Shown: positions 20,554-30,165 of the stretch, piece by piece
How the letters are laid out: every line of letters starts with the position of its first letter
Numbering within the stretch: the first letter of the stretch is position 1
NCBI GenBank assembly: GCA_039583875.1
Contig: CM077159.1
Coordinates: forward strand, 99,747,707 to 99,811,706
DNA: 64,000 nucleotides
Direction: 5' to 3'
DNA from: Platanthera guangdongensis
Taxonomy: Eukaryota > Streptophyta > Magnoliopsida > Asparagales > Orchidaceae
Made by a program: the position numbers and the translations under genes
The notes under the pieces: model-generated
The model's database searches: none
The model's input: only the letters and a program-made list of their open reading frames with translations
What the model was told of the DNA's origin: nothing

Positions 20554-22129
20554 TGATGAGTCCACTTTATATACCTATTTTCGGACTCATCTGGGCTAGT
20601 TTTCACACGATTGCACTTCACTTTTAGTTCTTTATCATTCCTATTTCATCTGATCGTTATTTCCATAGTAAGTGCACATTTATGCTCGTGGTTGTGTATT
20701 TTGTTATTTTTATAGTTTGTACTCCCTTTTGTGATTGTCTGGAATGTTTGCACAGATTAGTGATTGGTTTTTCCTTTCGGTACAGGGGTCGTGTGCGTGT
20801 TCCGGGATGGCTGTGAAACAGGAATACTGCGCACGATCATGGGATCTAATGCGCACGACCACTGGTCGTGCGCCCCTGATCATGCGCACTACTCTACGTT
20901 TTCCAGAATCAACCTGGGGTAAGCGCACGACCACTGGACATACTGCGCACGACCACCGGTCGTGCGCCACTGATCGTGTGCATTGATTCCTCTTTTCTGG
21001 AGTCCTGTCTGGGTAATCGCACGATCATTGGACTTAGTGCGCACGACCACTGGTCGTGCGCCACTTCTCGTGCGCATTATCCCAGTTCTTCTTCCTCTTA
21101 TTCCATGCCAGTGCACACGAGCACAGGATATAGTGCGCACGACCACTGGTCGTGCGCCTGTGATCGTGCGCATTGTTCATTTCTGCATTTGTATAAATAG
21201 TGCAGGTCTCGCCCTAATCCAAAGATCCGGAGATCGCCCATTTTCTTCCGTCATTTTCATCTCCGAGGAGGGATTCCGCCGTCCTCCTTCATCTTCCACC
21301 CTAGGGAGGTGCTCCGGGCAGGCTTTCACCGCCAAATCCAAGCCGGAGCTTCCTCTCGGCCTTCTCCTTCATCCGTGAGCTTCAAGTAGGGTTTGACGCC
21401 ATAGCCATCAAGCAAAGGAAAGCTAGAAAACTTCGTCCGCTATCGTGAGACGAAGAAGACGGGCCATTGGAAGGTGGTGACAGCCCTTCTCTATCCCGGA
21501 CACAGTTGAGGACCGAGCTTGGACGCGGAATGACAACCCGACGATTCCAACCGTGAATCCTCAGCAAGGCTTCGGATTCGGTCGATCTCTTGACTTGTTC
21601 TTGCTTTATTGTTGAATATTGGTGTTTTAACTCCATTTATATAGATGAAGTATGCTTAGTTTGTAAACATTCTTACAATTATGTCTATGTGATTGTATGT
21701 TTTCGTTATTTACTTGAGTTGCGCCATATTCCATCCACCACCATCCACCCTTGCCGCACTAGCAATCGCTAGTGGCGTACGTGGCGAAGAGGTGCTTACG
21801 ACCCTCATTCCGCCATTCTCACCACCTCATCTGCAAGCCTACTCGCCCATCCGCCTAGTGATTCGGTGTATAGCGGCCCGACTAGTCTTCCTTCCCGCCT
21901 GACGAAGCATCGCATAGCGGCGTTGCATAGGAGTAGTTGTTAGCCCTTTTATTTTCTGTTTCCGCAATATCAAAACCCCCCTTAGTTAGCTCCAACCTGA
22001 TGTCTTCAATCTCAAGTCCTCCTCGAAATTAACTCCACCTTACTGTGTTCCTTGTGAGATCGATACTTGGGAAATCCCCCATTTTATATTACTTGTGCGA
22101 CCGGTTCACTGCCGTGATCTATAACATCA
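20554..22129 (+). mobile_element. TNA LTR 3
   Basis: Starts TGATGAGTCC and ends TAACATCA, followed by the target duplication GTTGC. TATA box TATAAATA at 21192-21199. Confidence 0.9.
20829..21176. repeat. Hairpin array of TNA LTR 3
   Basis: One dyad runs 20851-20873; others follow near 20946, 21039 and 21135, with GATCGTGCGCA half-sites between. Confidence 0.9.
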
Positions 22130-22134
22130 GTTGC
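22130..22134 (+). other. Target-site duplication (right) of TNA
   Basis: GTTGC, matching 13754-13758. Confidence 0.95.
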
Positions 22135-23407
22135 GAAGATGACTTCAGTAAGAGTGGTGATCCCCTTAGCTGCTAGCAAGGGATGGAGGTTGTGGCAACT
22201 CGATGTGAAGAATGCCTTTCTTTACGGAGAGATTGACAAGGACATCTTCGTGGATCAGCCGCTTGGTTTTGTCTCTGAAAAGCATCCGGACTATGTCTGC
22301 AAATTCAGGAAGGCTCTCTATGGGTTGAAGCAGGCTCCTAGAGCTTGGTATGGGAAGATTGCAGAGTACTTGCAATTCTGTGGATACCTTGCTTCTAACT
22401 CGGATTCAAGCTTGTTGGTCAAGAAGAAGGGGGAGCTACGAGTCTTGGTCCTGCTGTATGTGGATGACATGATCATCACAGGGAATTCGGAGGGGGAAGT
22501 AGCAAGGCTTAGAGCAGAGCTTGCTATACGCTTCGAGATGAAAGACTTGGGAGAGTTGCATCACTTTCTCGGTCTGGAAGTGGAGAGGAAGGAGTGCGGG
22601 GTTCTCATTAGCCAGAAAGGGTATGCTGATCGCATTGTGAAGCGGTTCGGCATGGGCGAAGGGAAGAAGTGCTCTACTCTACTGGAACCTGGGCTGAAGC
22701 TTCGACGAGATGAGGGAAGGGTTCTTCCTGATCCCTTGGTGTTCAGGGCACTTGTGGGGAGCTTGATCTACCTGACGATTACAAGGCCGGATATTGCTTA
22801 TGCTGTTGGCCGAGTAAGTCGGTATATGGCTGAACCAAGGTAGTCTCATCTATTAGCGGCGAAAGGTATTCTGAAGTATGTCAAGGCTTCTTCTGACATG
22901 GGACTCCTCTATAGAAGGGACGCGGAGTTTGCGTTGCTCAGGTATACGGATGCTGACTATGGCGGTGATTTGGATGATCGAAGGTCTACTTCAGGTTATG
23001 TGTTCACTTGCGGTTCAGCTAGCATCTCATGGTGTAGCAAGAAGCAGGACTCGGTATCGGTTTCAACCACAGAGGCGGAGTATAAGGCTTTGGCCTTGGC
23101 TGCTCGGGAAGCCGTTTGGTTGAGGAGGCTTATAGAGGATGTTCTTGAAGAAGTGCAAGGGCCTACTTTACTCCGGGGTGACAATGAGAGTGCTCTCAAA
23201 ATGGTTAACAATCCAGTGTGTCACGCCAGGACCAAGCATATAGAGATTGATCACCATTTCATCAGGGAGAAGGTGTTGGAAGGATCTCTACTAGTCGGGC
23301 ATGTTCGGAGTGAAGATAATCTTGCTGACATCTTCACGAAGCCACTGTCGAAGGGGACCTTTGAACGCTTGCGCAGCTTGCTGGGCTTGGTCACCACTTC
23401 CCACTTC

Positions 23408-23416
23408 AAGGGGGAG
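23408..23416 (+). other. Polypurine tract of Cop1
   Basis: AAGGGGGAG directly precedes the LTR start TGTTGAAT. Confidence 0.8.
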
Positions 23417-23469
23417 TGTTGAATTTTGTGAAGTAGAAGTGGTTGACGGGACAGGTCGGGCGGCCTGGG

Positions 23470-24790
23470 GCGGACAGCTTTGGCGGACTAGGCGGACTGT
23501 GATATGCGGCCTGGTGGAAGGTCTAGTGATAAGCTGGTTGTCTTCTGAGCGGGTTGTTTGCATGGAGTCCGCGGGCTATGCGGCCTAGTATCTGCGGATA
23601 GAGAGGCTTGCGGACTGGTGCATTGCTCAGTGGCCGCCGGTGCAAGCTTGTGCTGATAGGCGGGTTGGCTCATGTTCGCGGGAAGCTTGCGAACTGGCGT
23701 GCCCGCGGTTTGGGCTGTTGCGGACTGAGCTTAGAGCTTGGCTGAGGCCTTGTCAAGCTCTGGTGGCACAGCAGGTGCTTTGCTGTTGAGATCGTTTGAC
23801 GGACTGGTTTTGGAGTCCGGGGATGGCTGCTGCGTTGGATAGAAGTGCGAGGAGCTCGCGGACTGATGGCGGTCTGTGCTAGGGTATTTGGCGGACGGGA
23901 GTTTGAGTCCGCCATGCTCGCATTGGCCTTTGATGGTTTTGGACTTGGTCACACTTTGTGTCAAGGCCATGGTATCCGCGGTATCCGCGAATTCCGCTGT
24001 GACCGGGCGGACTGTTGCTATCTGCCTTTGGTCGTGGACTTGTGGCAGATTGAGGTGTGAGTCTTGCGGACTGCCTCGGTTTGGTGCGGACAGCCATTGA
24101 AGGGGGTTGTTGTCCTACAGTGGTTGGAGCTTTGCGGGCTGATGCCTTGTCCGCATAACTTGGGCGGACTGGAGAGGGTTCGTCAATGGTTGCCTTGCTC
24201 CTGGCGGTTTTCCTTGGTATCCGGCTAAGTCCTTGCGGACTCGGCGGACGGAGTTTTGCTATCGCGCGGGCTGGGGCGGTGTCGCTATCTCTTGGGCGGT
24301 GACCACACTCCTCACCTTGCCTATAAATAGGACCCCCCTGGCACATCTACAGTAACCTAAGTAACTTGAGTGAACAGTAAGTTGGGTTGAGCGAAGGGCT
24401 GCGGTCTCAGTTTGTCTGTCCGCGCGGATTGATTCAGGCCGACGGTTTGCTGTGTGCAGGTCGCGCGGGTAGCTTCAAGGAGCCAGGAGTTTGGATGTGA
24501 CTTCGGTCAAGTACTTGGAAGTGTGCGGTCTCTGCGGACTCAGCAGGAGGTTTCTCTGCGGCTTGTCAGTTCTGTTTCATCTTTGCCAGCTTCAATAACC
24601 TGTCCGCCGGCTTCAGGCGGGTAGGGGTGTTCCTCAGTTCAGGTTCAGCAGGAGACGAATAACGGTGTGTCCGCGCGGCCTCTCGGCTTCGGCGGACTCC
24701 GTGGCTATTCGGCGGATTACAGCTTAGCTTGGGCGATCTCAGCGGACTCGGCGACCTCGCGGTCTCGGCGGACTCCGGTGCTGTCCGCCC
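23470..24790 (+). repeat. Dispersed GCGGACT words in Cop1 LTR
   Basis: GCGGACT recurs roughly fifteen times, mostly as direct repeats on the plus strand on both sides of the TATA box, with occasional AGTCCGC inversions (for example near 23568 and 23908). It differs from the other families here by being mainly direct rather than palindromic. Confidence 0.7.
24322..24329 (+). promoter_or_regulatory. TATA box of Cop1 LTR
   Basis: TATAAATA in CTTGCCTATAAATAGGACC. Confidence 0.7.
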
Positions 24791-25029
24791 GGCTTGTTTT
24801 TTGGTGTTTTTTGTTTACAGCTGTTATAATAGCGAAATCATGTCTCGCTATGTATGCCTCGTGGTGTATAGAAGTGAATGAATAATAGACTTGCTTGTGC
24901 TTCCATTGTTTGTGGGGTTTAACCTTTGTTCTTTGGTTTCCGCTGGTTCAACGTGAGAACTGGGTAGTTCCGAAGATATTAATTTGGTGTTTGGGCTATC
25001 TTGTTGACCACGTTGAGAAAAATTTAACA

Positions 25030-25895
25030 TCGACACGTTAGAAGACTTGTGTCGACACCCAGAGAAGCAGTGTCGACACTTGGAATAATTGTGTCGACAC
25101 CAGGGATGCAGAGTTGACACCAGAAGGAAAGTGTCGACACATACAGGTTATGTCGACACTCAATGAAGAAATGACCAGTGAAGCAGTGTCGACACTTAGC
25201 AGCAGTGTCGACACCCAGAGGAACTTTGTCTACATCAGAAAGTGTCGACACTTGGAGGCTGTGTCGACACTTAGCAAATTTCAACAGAGTGTAAGTATAA
25301 GTGTCGACATAATGAAGAATGTGTCGACACACAGCAGAAGACTCAACACATGAAGAAAGTGTCGACACTTAGAGGCTGTGTCGACACTCAGCAACACTTC
25401 AGCAAAGTTCAAGTACAAGTGTCGACATAATGAAGAATGTGTCGACACACAGCAGAAGAATCAACACATGAAGAAAGTGTCGACACTTGGAGGCTGTGTC
25501 GACACTCAGCAAAGTTCAACAAATTCTAAGTACAAGTGTCGACACAAAGGAGAAGTGTCGACACTCAGCAAAAGCATCAACACAGAAGGCATGTGTCGAC
25601 ACCAAGAAGATATGTCGACACTGAGCAAGTTCAACACAAGAAGATGTGTCGACACCAAGGAGTTGTGTCGACACTTACAAGAATTCAACTAAGTACTAAA
25701 GAACAAGGAGTTGTGTCGACACACAATATCAGTGTCGACACATGTTGAAGAAGCAGTGTCGAGAAGCAAATTCTACAACACAAGGAGTTGTGTCGACACC
25801 ATGAAGGCTAGTGTCGACACTTAGTCAACTTATGTCGACACTTAGTCTATAAGTGTCGACACTTAAAGACTGACTGTCTCGACACTTTCAGACAG
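25030..25895. repeat. GTGTCGACAC palindrome array, SIRE-A 5' LTR
   Basis: The perfect 10-bp palindrome GTGTCGACAC recurs about thirty times at roughly 15-40 bp spacing. Decayed copies such as GTCAACAC and GTTGACAC lie between. Confidence 0.95.
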
Positions 25896-26019
25896 TTACA
25901 GATATTTCAAGAAGTGACTGGATGACATGACAGCTGCCATTCCAGCCGGTCTACTGCAACTGTCAGAGTGGTCAGAAAGTCGTTAGAAACTGGATCAGCC
26001 GGTCACCATGAAGAAGGCC

Positions 26020-26027
26020 TATATAAA
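26020..26027 (+). promoter_or_regulatory. TATA box, SIRE-A 5' LTR
   Basis: TATATAAA about 130 bp after the array; the equivalent in the 3' LTR is at 34461-34468. Confidence 0.75.
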
Positions 26028-26399
26028 AGCTCATTCTGTCAACAGAAGAGGATGATCAACATCAATCAAAGAAGTTGTTGAAAAGCAATTCATTGAAGAA
26101 TCAATTCAAGTGAAGATCTAAGTAGTTGGAGAGAGAGAGCTCCTTCCAAGAAGACAGCTATTGAACCAGACTGTGAAGAAGGTTTCAGATTGAGATATGA
26201 AACTTAAGTTGCAGTGATTGAAGATCAACTGCATAGAGAATCAACCCTATTGTGTTTTATATTCAAGAAGCTTTGAAGAAAGCCAAGTGAGGTTGATCTC
26301 AGCAGAGTTCTTTCAAGAACTCATCAAAAAACCTGTCAACTCTTCTCTCTTATTCTGAGTTGAGGTTATATACATTGTATTTTTAATTTCTTGTAGGAT

Positions 26400-26620
26400 C
26401 CTTAGGGATCTGAGTTGTAAGCCTGAAATTATAAAGGCTGAGTTGTAGGGCCTGTGTGCCTGAGTGTAGGAGATTCATTTCTCTGAGTGTAGGCCTTGTG
26501 GCTGAGTGTAGGTCTTTGAGAAGACTGAGTGGTAGGGCTTTTGAGCCTGAGTTGTAGGAGTGGGATCACTCTGAGCTGTAGGAACCTGGTTGGGGTTCTG
26601 AGTGTAAGATCTGAGGATCT
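26400..26620 (+). repeat. CTGAGTGTAGG degenerate tandem repeats, SIRE-A
   Basis: About ten units of the type CTGAGTGTAGG or CTGAGTTGTAGG, spaced 15-30 bp, lie in the transcribed part of the LTR. The same repeats occur in SIRE-B at 44220-44390 and 60095-60260. Confidence 0.8.
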
Positions 26621-26867
26621 GAGGAATAGTGGAGGAGTTTGGCCGAATCTAGTACACTACTAGATAGGCGAAGGGGGAAAGTGGATGTACCCAGACCTTG
26701 GGGAACCACTATAAAACTGTATGTACTCTGTGTATGTGATTGATGCTGAGTATGTTGTTTATAGTTCTGTGAAATTTGTGATATAATCTGCCTAAAAGTT
26801 TAAAAAAAGATTAAGTCACTTATTTACCCCCCCCCCCTCTAGATGATTAGGTACAATTTCTTTCAAG

Positions 26868-26879
26868 TGGTATCAAAGC
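26868..26879 (+). other. Primer-binding site, initiator tRNA-Met (SIRE-A)
   Basis: TGGTATCAAAGC, one base different from the consensus TGGTATCAGAGC seen in SIRE-B and Chr. Confidence 0.85.
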
Positions 26880-26967
26880 GAGGTTACTCAAAAAGGACAT
26901 AACTGTATGAGTAGATCATGTTGGCAGATTCAGTATAATTAAGTGCAGAATCAAGAAAATTAAGAAA

Positions 26968-28935
26968 ATGGGTTCAACAGAGAATCATAAAGAACTTGGA
27001 TCCATGAAGTTGCCAATCTGTAGAAAGGAGATTTTTCGCATCTGTAAAGAAAGGGTTAGACTATTTATGGAAGCCTCTGACCCTAGAATCTATATTACAG
27101 TTAAAGAAGGGTCATATGTGTCAATGAAGGTATCTGTGTTGAATGCAAATCAGAGAACTCCAAAAGACTTTTCTGAAATGACCAAGGATGAGATTATTCT
27201 GGCCACCATGGACAAAAGGGCCCAGAATATTATAGTAAGTGCAATAGATGATGCTACATTTCAGAATTTGATACACTGTAAAACATCAAAGGAGATGTGG
27301 GATACTCTGATAGTGTACATGGAGGGTTCAGAAGAAGTTAGACAAGACAGTAAGTGTTTGTTAAACCAAAAATATGAGAGCTTCAAACAAGGCAGGTCTG
27401 ATAGTATAACAGAATGCTACAAGAAATTCTATAGGATTGTCAATGAGTTGATGTCCTATGGAAGAGAATTTAGCAATTATGAGCTGAATGATAAGTTCTT
27501 GAGGTCCCTAACAAAGGACTGGGACACCAAGATCTGTGTCATAAGGGAAATGGCCAAGTTAGCAGATATTCCTCCTCCAACATTGTTTGGAAAGCTGTTA
27601 TCCTATGAAATGCAGCTAATGGTAAGGAAAGAAGAGGAGAAGACTACCAGAGTTGAGCATAAAAAAAGAGCAGTGGCATTCAAGATAGAAGCAACCAAGA
27701 AATATAAAAGTAAGTCTCCATCTCCACCTCCAAAAGTGGCTGAGACTGGGTCAGATGATTCAAAAAGCAGAAATTCTGAAAGCAGTGAGAGTGATGAGGA
27801 CTTTGCAGCTTTCACAAGACATTTTCAGAAGTTCCTAAAGAAGAAACAGTGGAGGACTAAGTCATTCACTTCACAGAAGTCATCAAAGAATGATAGGAGA
27901 AAGCCCAAGTCAAATAGAACTTCATCTTTAAGGATAGTTTGTTATTGTTGTAACAAACAAGGACATGTTGTTACTGACTGTCCAGAGAAGAGGAGAGAGT
28001 CAACAGATAAGAAGAAGACTCAAATCAAAGGGAAAAAGGAAAGGTCCTTTGTTGCAAAGAAGGACAAAAGTCTGTCAGATATATCTTCTTCAGAAACTGA
28101 TTCTGAAGCTGAAGCTTACATTGGACTGTTTGCTGAAGAAGAGGAAGAGGAGTTCATCCAGTTAATGAACTCTATATATGAGCAAGAGGACAATCAGTGC
28201 CAAGGACTGATGACATTATCAGAAGGAGATAAAATCCAGGATCAGCCTGGACCTAGTAAGGTACAAAATTATTCATCATGTTCAGTTTCTAGTACTGGTT
28301 CAGAATCAGATTCTTCAGCATCAAGTGATGAGAGTGAATCTGAATCTAAAGGAGATATTCATCAATTGATTGATGAATATAGAGTAGTGTTGCAAGCTTT
28401 GAAGAAAAGCAAATCCTTGACCAAGAGTCGGGCTAAGGAGATTGTCAGTCTTAAAGTTGCTGCAACAGATTTTGATAAGTTGATTGATCAAAAACTAAAT
28501 GAAATAGCTAGGCTGAAGAACATAACTGTTATTCAGATGGGGACTATAGCATTCAAGAATGATCAAATCAGAAATCTGGAGATTAGTCTTCAGAAAGAGA
28601 GAGACATAGTTGCAAGGTTTTCTAAACCAAAGTCTGTTCTACCTTTGATAGATGAATTTGTACATCAAAAGGGTAAAACTGGATTAGGGTTTACAAAAAC
28701 TGCTAGGACTGTTCAGTCCAAGTCTAAGGGCAAAGCCCCAGTACTCAACAAGCTTGCTGTAGATAAAACAGCTAGGGTTGTACCTAAGCAAAGGTACAAC
28801 AGATTTGAGTGCTGGTGTTGTGGCAAGATAGGTCACTTTGCCATAGACTGTTGGCACAATTTTAGTGTCAAAGTGAGTAGCAATCTGCCTGCTAGAAAAG
28901 CTACAGGTAGTTTTGTTAAGAGGCAAACTAACTAG
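26968..28935 (+). CDS. SIRE-A gag
   Basis: The ATG at 26968 opens 655 codons, 100 bp after the PBS. The N-terminal half is a copia-type Gag (KEIFRICKERVRLFMEA, EMWDTLIVYMEGSEEV, YKKFYRIVNELMSYG, LRSLTKDWDTKI). Two zinc knuckles follow: CYCCNKQGHVVTDC near residue 324 and CWCCGKIGHFAIDC near residue 614, separated by a serine/glutamate-rich acidic stretch and a coiled-coil-like segment (residues 460-540). It would form the particle and bind RNA. It ends at TAG about 14 codons before the position of the gag stop in SIRE-B. It is the only long undamaged frame of SIRE-A. Confidence 0.85.
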   Translation: MGSTENHKELGSMKLPICRKEIFRICKERVRLFMEASDPRIYITVKEGSYVSMKVSVLNANQRTPKDFSEMTKDEIILATMDKRAQNIIVSAIDDATFQNLIHCKTSKEMWDTLIVYMEGSEEVRQDSKCLLNQKYESFKQGRSDSITECYKKFYRIVNELMSYGREFSNYELNDKFLRSLTKDWDTKICVIREMAKLADIPPPTLFGKLLSYEMQLMVRKEEEKTTRVEHKKRAVAFKIEATKKYKSKSPSPPPKVAETGSDDSKSRNSESSESDEDFAAFTRHFQKFLKKKQWRTKSFTSQKSSKNDRRKPKSNRTSSLRIVCYCCNKQGHVVTDCPEKRRESTDKKKTQIKGKKERSFVAKKDKSLSDISSSETDSEAEAYIGLFAEEEEEEFIQLMNSIYEQEDNQCQGLMTLSEGDKIQDQPGPSKVQNYSSCSVSSTGSESDSSASSDESESESKGDIHQLIDEYRVVLQALKKSKSLTKSRAKEIVSLKVAATDFDKLIDQKLNEIARLKNITVIQMGTIAFKNDQIRNLEISLQKERDIVARFSKPKSVLPLIDEFVHQKGKTGLGFTKTARTVQSKSKGKAPVLNKLAVDKTARVVPKQRYNRFECWCCGKIGHFAIDCWHNFSVKVSSNLPARKATGSFVKRQTN

Positions 28936-29715
28936 CACCAAGGACACAAGAATTCTTTGGGTTCTAAGGTTAACTAATCTGTTTTGCAGGTGAGTCCAAG
29001 TGGTCATGCCCCAATATGGTACTTGGACAGTGGATGTTCCAGGCACATGACTGGAACTAGGAGATTGTTAAAGGACTACACACCAATCAAGGATGGTCCT
29101 AAAGTCACCTTTGGTGGTTCTGAAAAAGGAATCATCAAAGGTTTTGGTAACATTTCTAGTAACCTTATAACAATTACTCAAGTGACTTATGTTAATAGTT
29201 TGAAACATAACCTTATTAGTATATGTCAGCTGAGTGATTTAGGATATGACATCTCATTTGTCAAAGATGGTTGTCATATCAGGAGATCAAATGATCAAGA
29301 GATCATTCTGACTGGTTAGAGAAAGAGAAATGTCTATTGTCTAGACATTATGTTTGAGAACAATGTTTCTCCAGTGTATCTTGTTGCTGATGAGAAAGTC
29401 TCTCATTGTGTCAAATGGCACAAGAGACTAGCCCATCTTAACTACAAGACAATTGGCCAACTCTATAGCAAAGAGTTAGTGAGGAATGGTCCTCAGGTTA
29501 AGTTTATTAAAGATAGGATATGCTCAGCTTGTCAAAAGGGCAAGCAGACTAGATCCACCTTTAATAACATTGAGAACAAAGATGCTGTGAGGTGCTTATA
29601 CCTCTTGCATATGGATCTCTTTGGTCCTATGTCAGTTCACAGCCTAGGTAGAAGGTCTACACATTTGTGGTTGTAGATACTACTCAAGGTTTTCCTGGGT
29701 GTTCTTCCTTAGACA
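28936..29715 (+). pseudogene. SIRE-A pol remnant: protease and pre-integrase
   Basis: In frame with gag but after two stops (28933-28935 and 28975-28977). The protease active site WYLDSGCSRHMTG and the segment TQVTYVNSLKHNLISI are present; a TAG at 29317-29319 and a frameshift near 29655 break it. The pre-integrase zinc site is visible as HKRLAHLNYKT and CSACQKGKQT. The integrase core, RT and RNase H are absent: around 29712-29722 the sequence jumps to what in SIRE-B lies downstream of RNase H. Confidence 0.85.
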
Positions 29716-29721
29716 GAGAAT

Positions 29722-30165
29722 TGGTGTTGACACTTCAGAAAAATGGTGTCGACACATCTAGGAAGTAAGTGTCAACACTTCAGAGAATTAGTGTCGACAC
29801 ATGTAGAAGTAGGTGTCGACACATCCAAGGTGGTGTCGACACTTAGGCTTTACTTAGAATTAGCCTGGTTAAGTCTCGACTAAGTGTCGAGCTAAGTGGT
29901 GTCGACACATAAACAAGTGTCGACACATATATTCTGTCGACTATACTTGTGTCGACACATAGTTGTCGAGATATTATAAGTCTGTGTCGACACTTTTCAA
30001 CAGTCTCGACACAATTTGAGTATTTTGACGTGCCCTTTCATCTTTGATTCTAGAAAGTTATAAATAGGATTTCGCCATTGTCTGTCGACACGCTCACCAA
30101 AGTTTCGAGACCAAACTTGTGTGTCGACACCTCTCTTCTCTAGATTCAAAATTCTTCAAACCCTA
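29722..30165 (+). promoter_or_regulatory. Internal palindrome array and promoter upstream of ORF3 (SIRE-A)
   Basis: About a dozen GTGTCGACAC copies or close variants are followed by TATAAATA at 30059-30066 and, 100 bp on, by the ATG of ORF3. The word is the same as in the LTR array, but the surrounding sequence differs (ACTTCAG and ACATCTAGG contexts instead of ACTTAGC and ACCCAG). It is therefore not simply a displaced LTR. SIRE-B has the same arrangement at 50017-50497. Confidence 0.8.

Larger units (their letters stand above)
13759..22129 (+). mobile_element. TNA: non-autonomous three-LTR retrotransposon in Cop1
   Basis: This 8371-bp insert has three LTRs of about 1.58 kb (13759-15334, 18597-20177, 20554-22129), a first internal region of 3.26 kb with a tRNA-Asp PBS, one ORF and a polypurine tract, and a second internal region of only 376 bp. 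It encodes no RT, integrase or protease. The same PBS as the Athila-type element suggests mobilisation by an Athila- or Tat-type partner. The GTTGC duplication flanks the outer LTRs, so the whole tandem unit appears to have integrated in one event. Confidence 0.85.
22130..23422 (+). pseudogene. Cop1 pol, 3' part: reverse transcriptase and RNase H
   Basis: This resumes the RT exactly where 13758 stopped: [33 protein letters not shown], the catalytic YVDDMIITG, and PDIAYAVGRVSRYM. RNase H follows with TDADYGGDLDDRRSTSGYVF, STTEAEYKALALAAREAVW, DNESALKMVNNPV and RTKHIEIDHHFIREKV, ending with LADIFTKPLSKGTFERLRS. A TAG stop at 22841-22843 interrupts it in frame. The reading frame ends at 23422, inside the start of the 3' LTR. 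Confidence 0.9.
11721..25029 (+). mobile_element. Cop1: 5'-truncated Ty1/copia element, split by TNA
   Basis: Cop1 sequence covers 11721-13758 and 22130-25029. It starts abruptly inside the gag zinc knuckle and so lacks its 5' LTR, PBS and most of gag. It keeps protease, integrase, RT and RNase H in copia order, a polypurine tract and a complete 3' LTR (23417-25029). The interruption is the TNA element, flanked by GTTGC on both sides. At least four in-frame stops are present, so it is inactive. Its 3' end abuts a SIRE-type LTR, suggesting it inserted in that LTR and later lost its left side. Confidence 0.85.
23417..25029 (+). mobile_element. 3' LTR of Cop1
   Basis: Begins TGTTGAAT and ends ATTTAACA, giving TG...CA with inverted terminal bases; 1613 bp. 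A TATA box (TATAAATA, 24322-24329) follows a G/C-rich upstream part. Short reading frames in it look like chance. The next base begins a truncated SIRE-type LTR. Confidence 0.8.
25030..26865 (+). mobile_element. SIRE-A 5' LTR (5' end missing)
   Basis: It aligns with the 3' LTR from about 33472 onwards; the first 170 bp are lost where Cop1 ends. It ends CTTTCA just before the PBS. It has the GTGTCGACAC array, a TATA box, GAGTGTAGG repeats and a run of 11 C at 26827-26837. Confidence 0.9.

Noticed and set aside
25378..25748. Plus-strand reading frames rich in CRH, VDT and STL
   Set aside because: They are translations of the GTGTCGACAC array in different frames. The same pattern appears on both strands at every array (33393-33995, 42668-43620, 58541-59493).
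25030..25895. CRISPR-like regular repeat array
   Set aside because: The repeated word is a 10-bp palindrome with irregular 5-30 bp spacers, inside an LTR of a plant retrotransposon; there are no long direct repeats and no cas genes.
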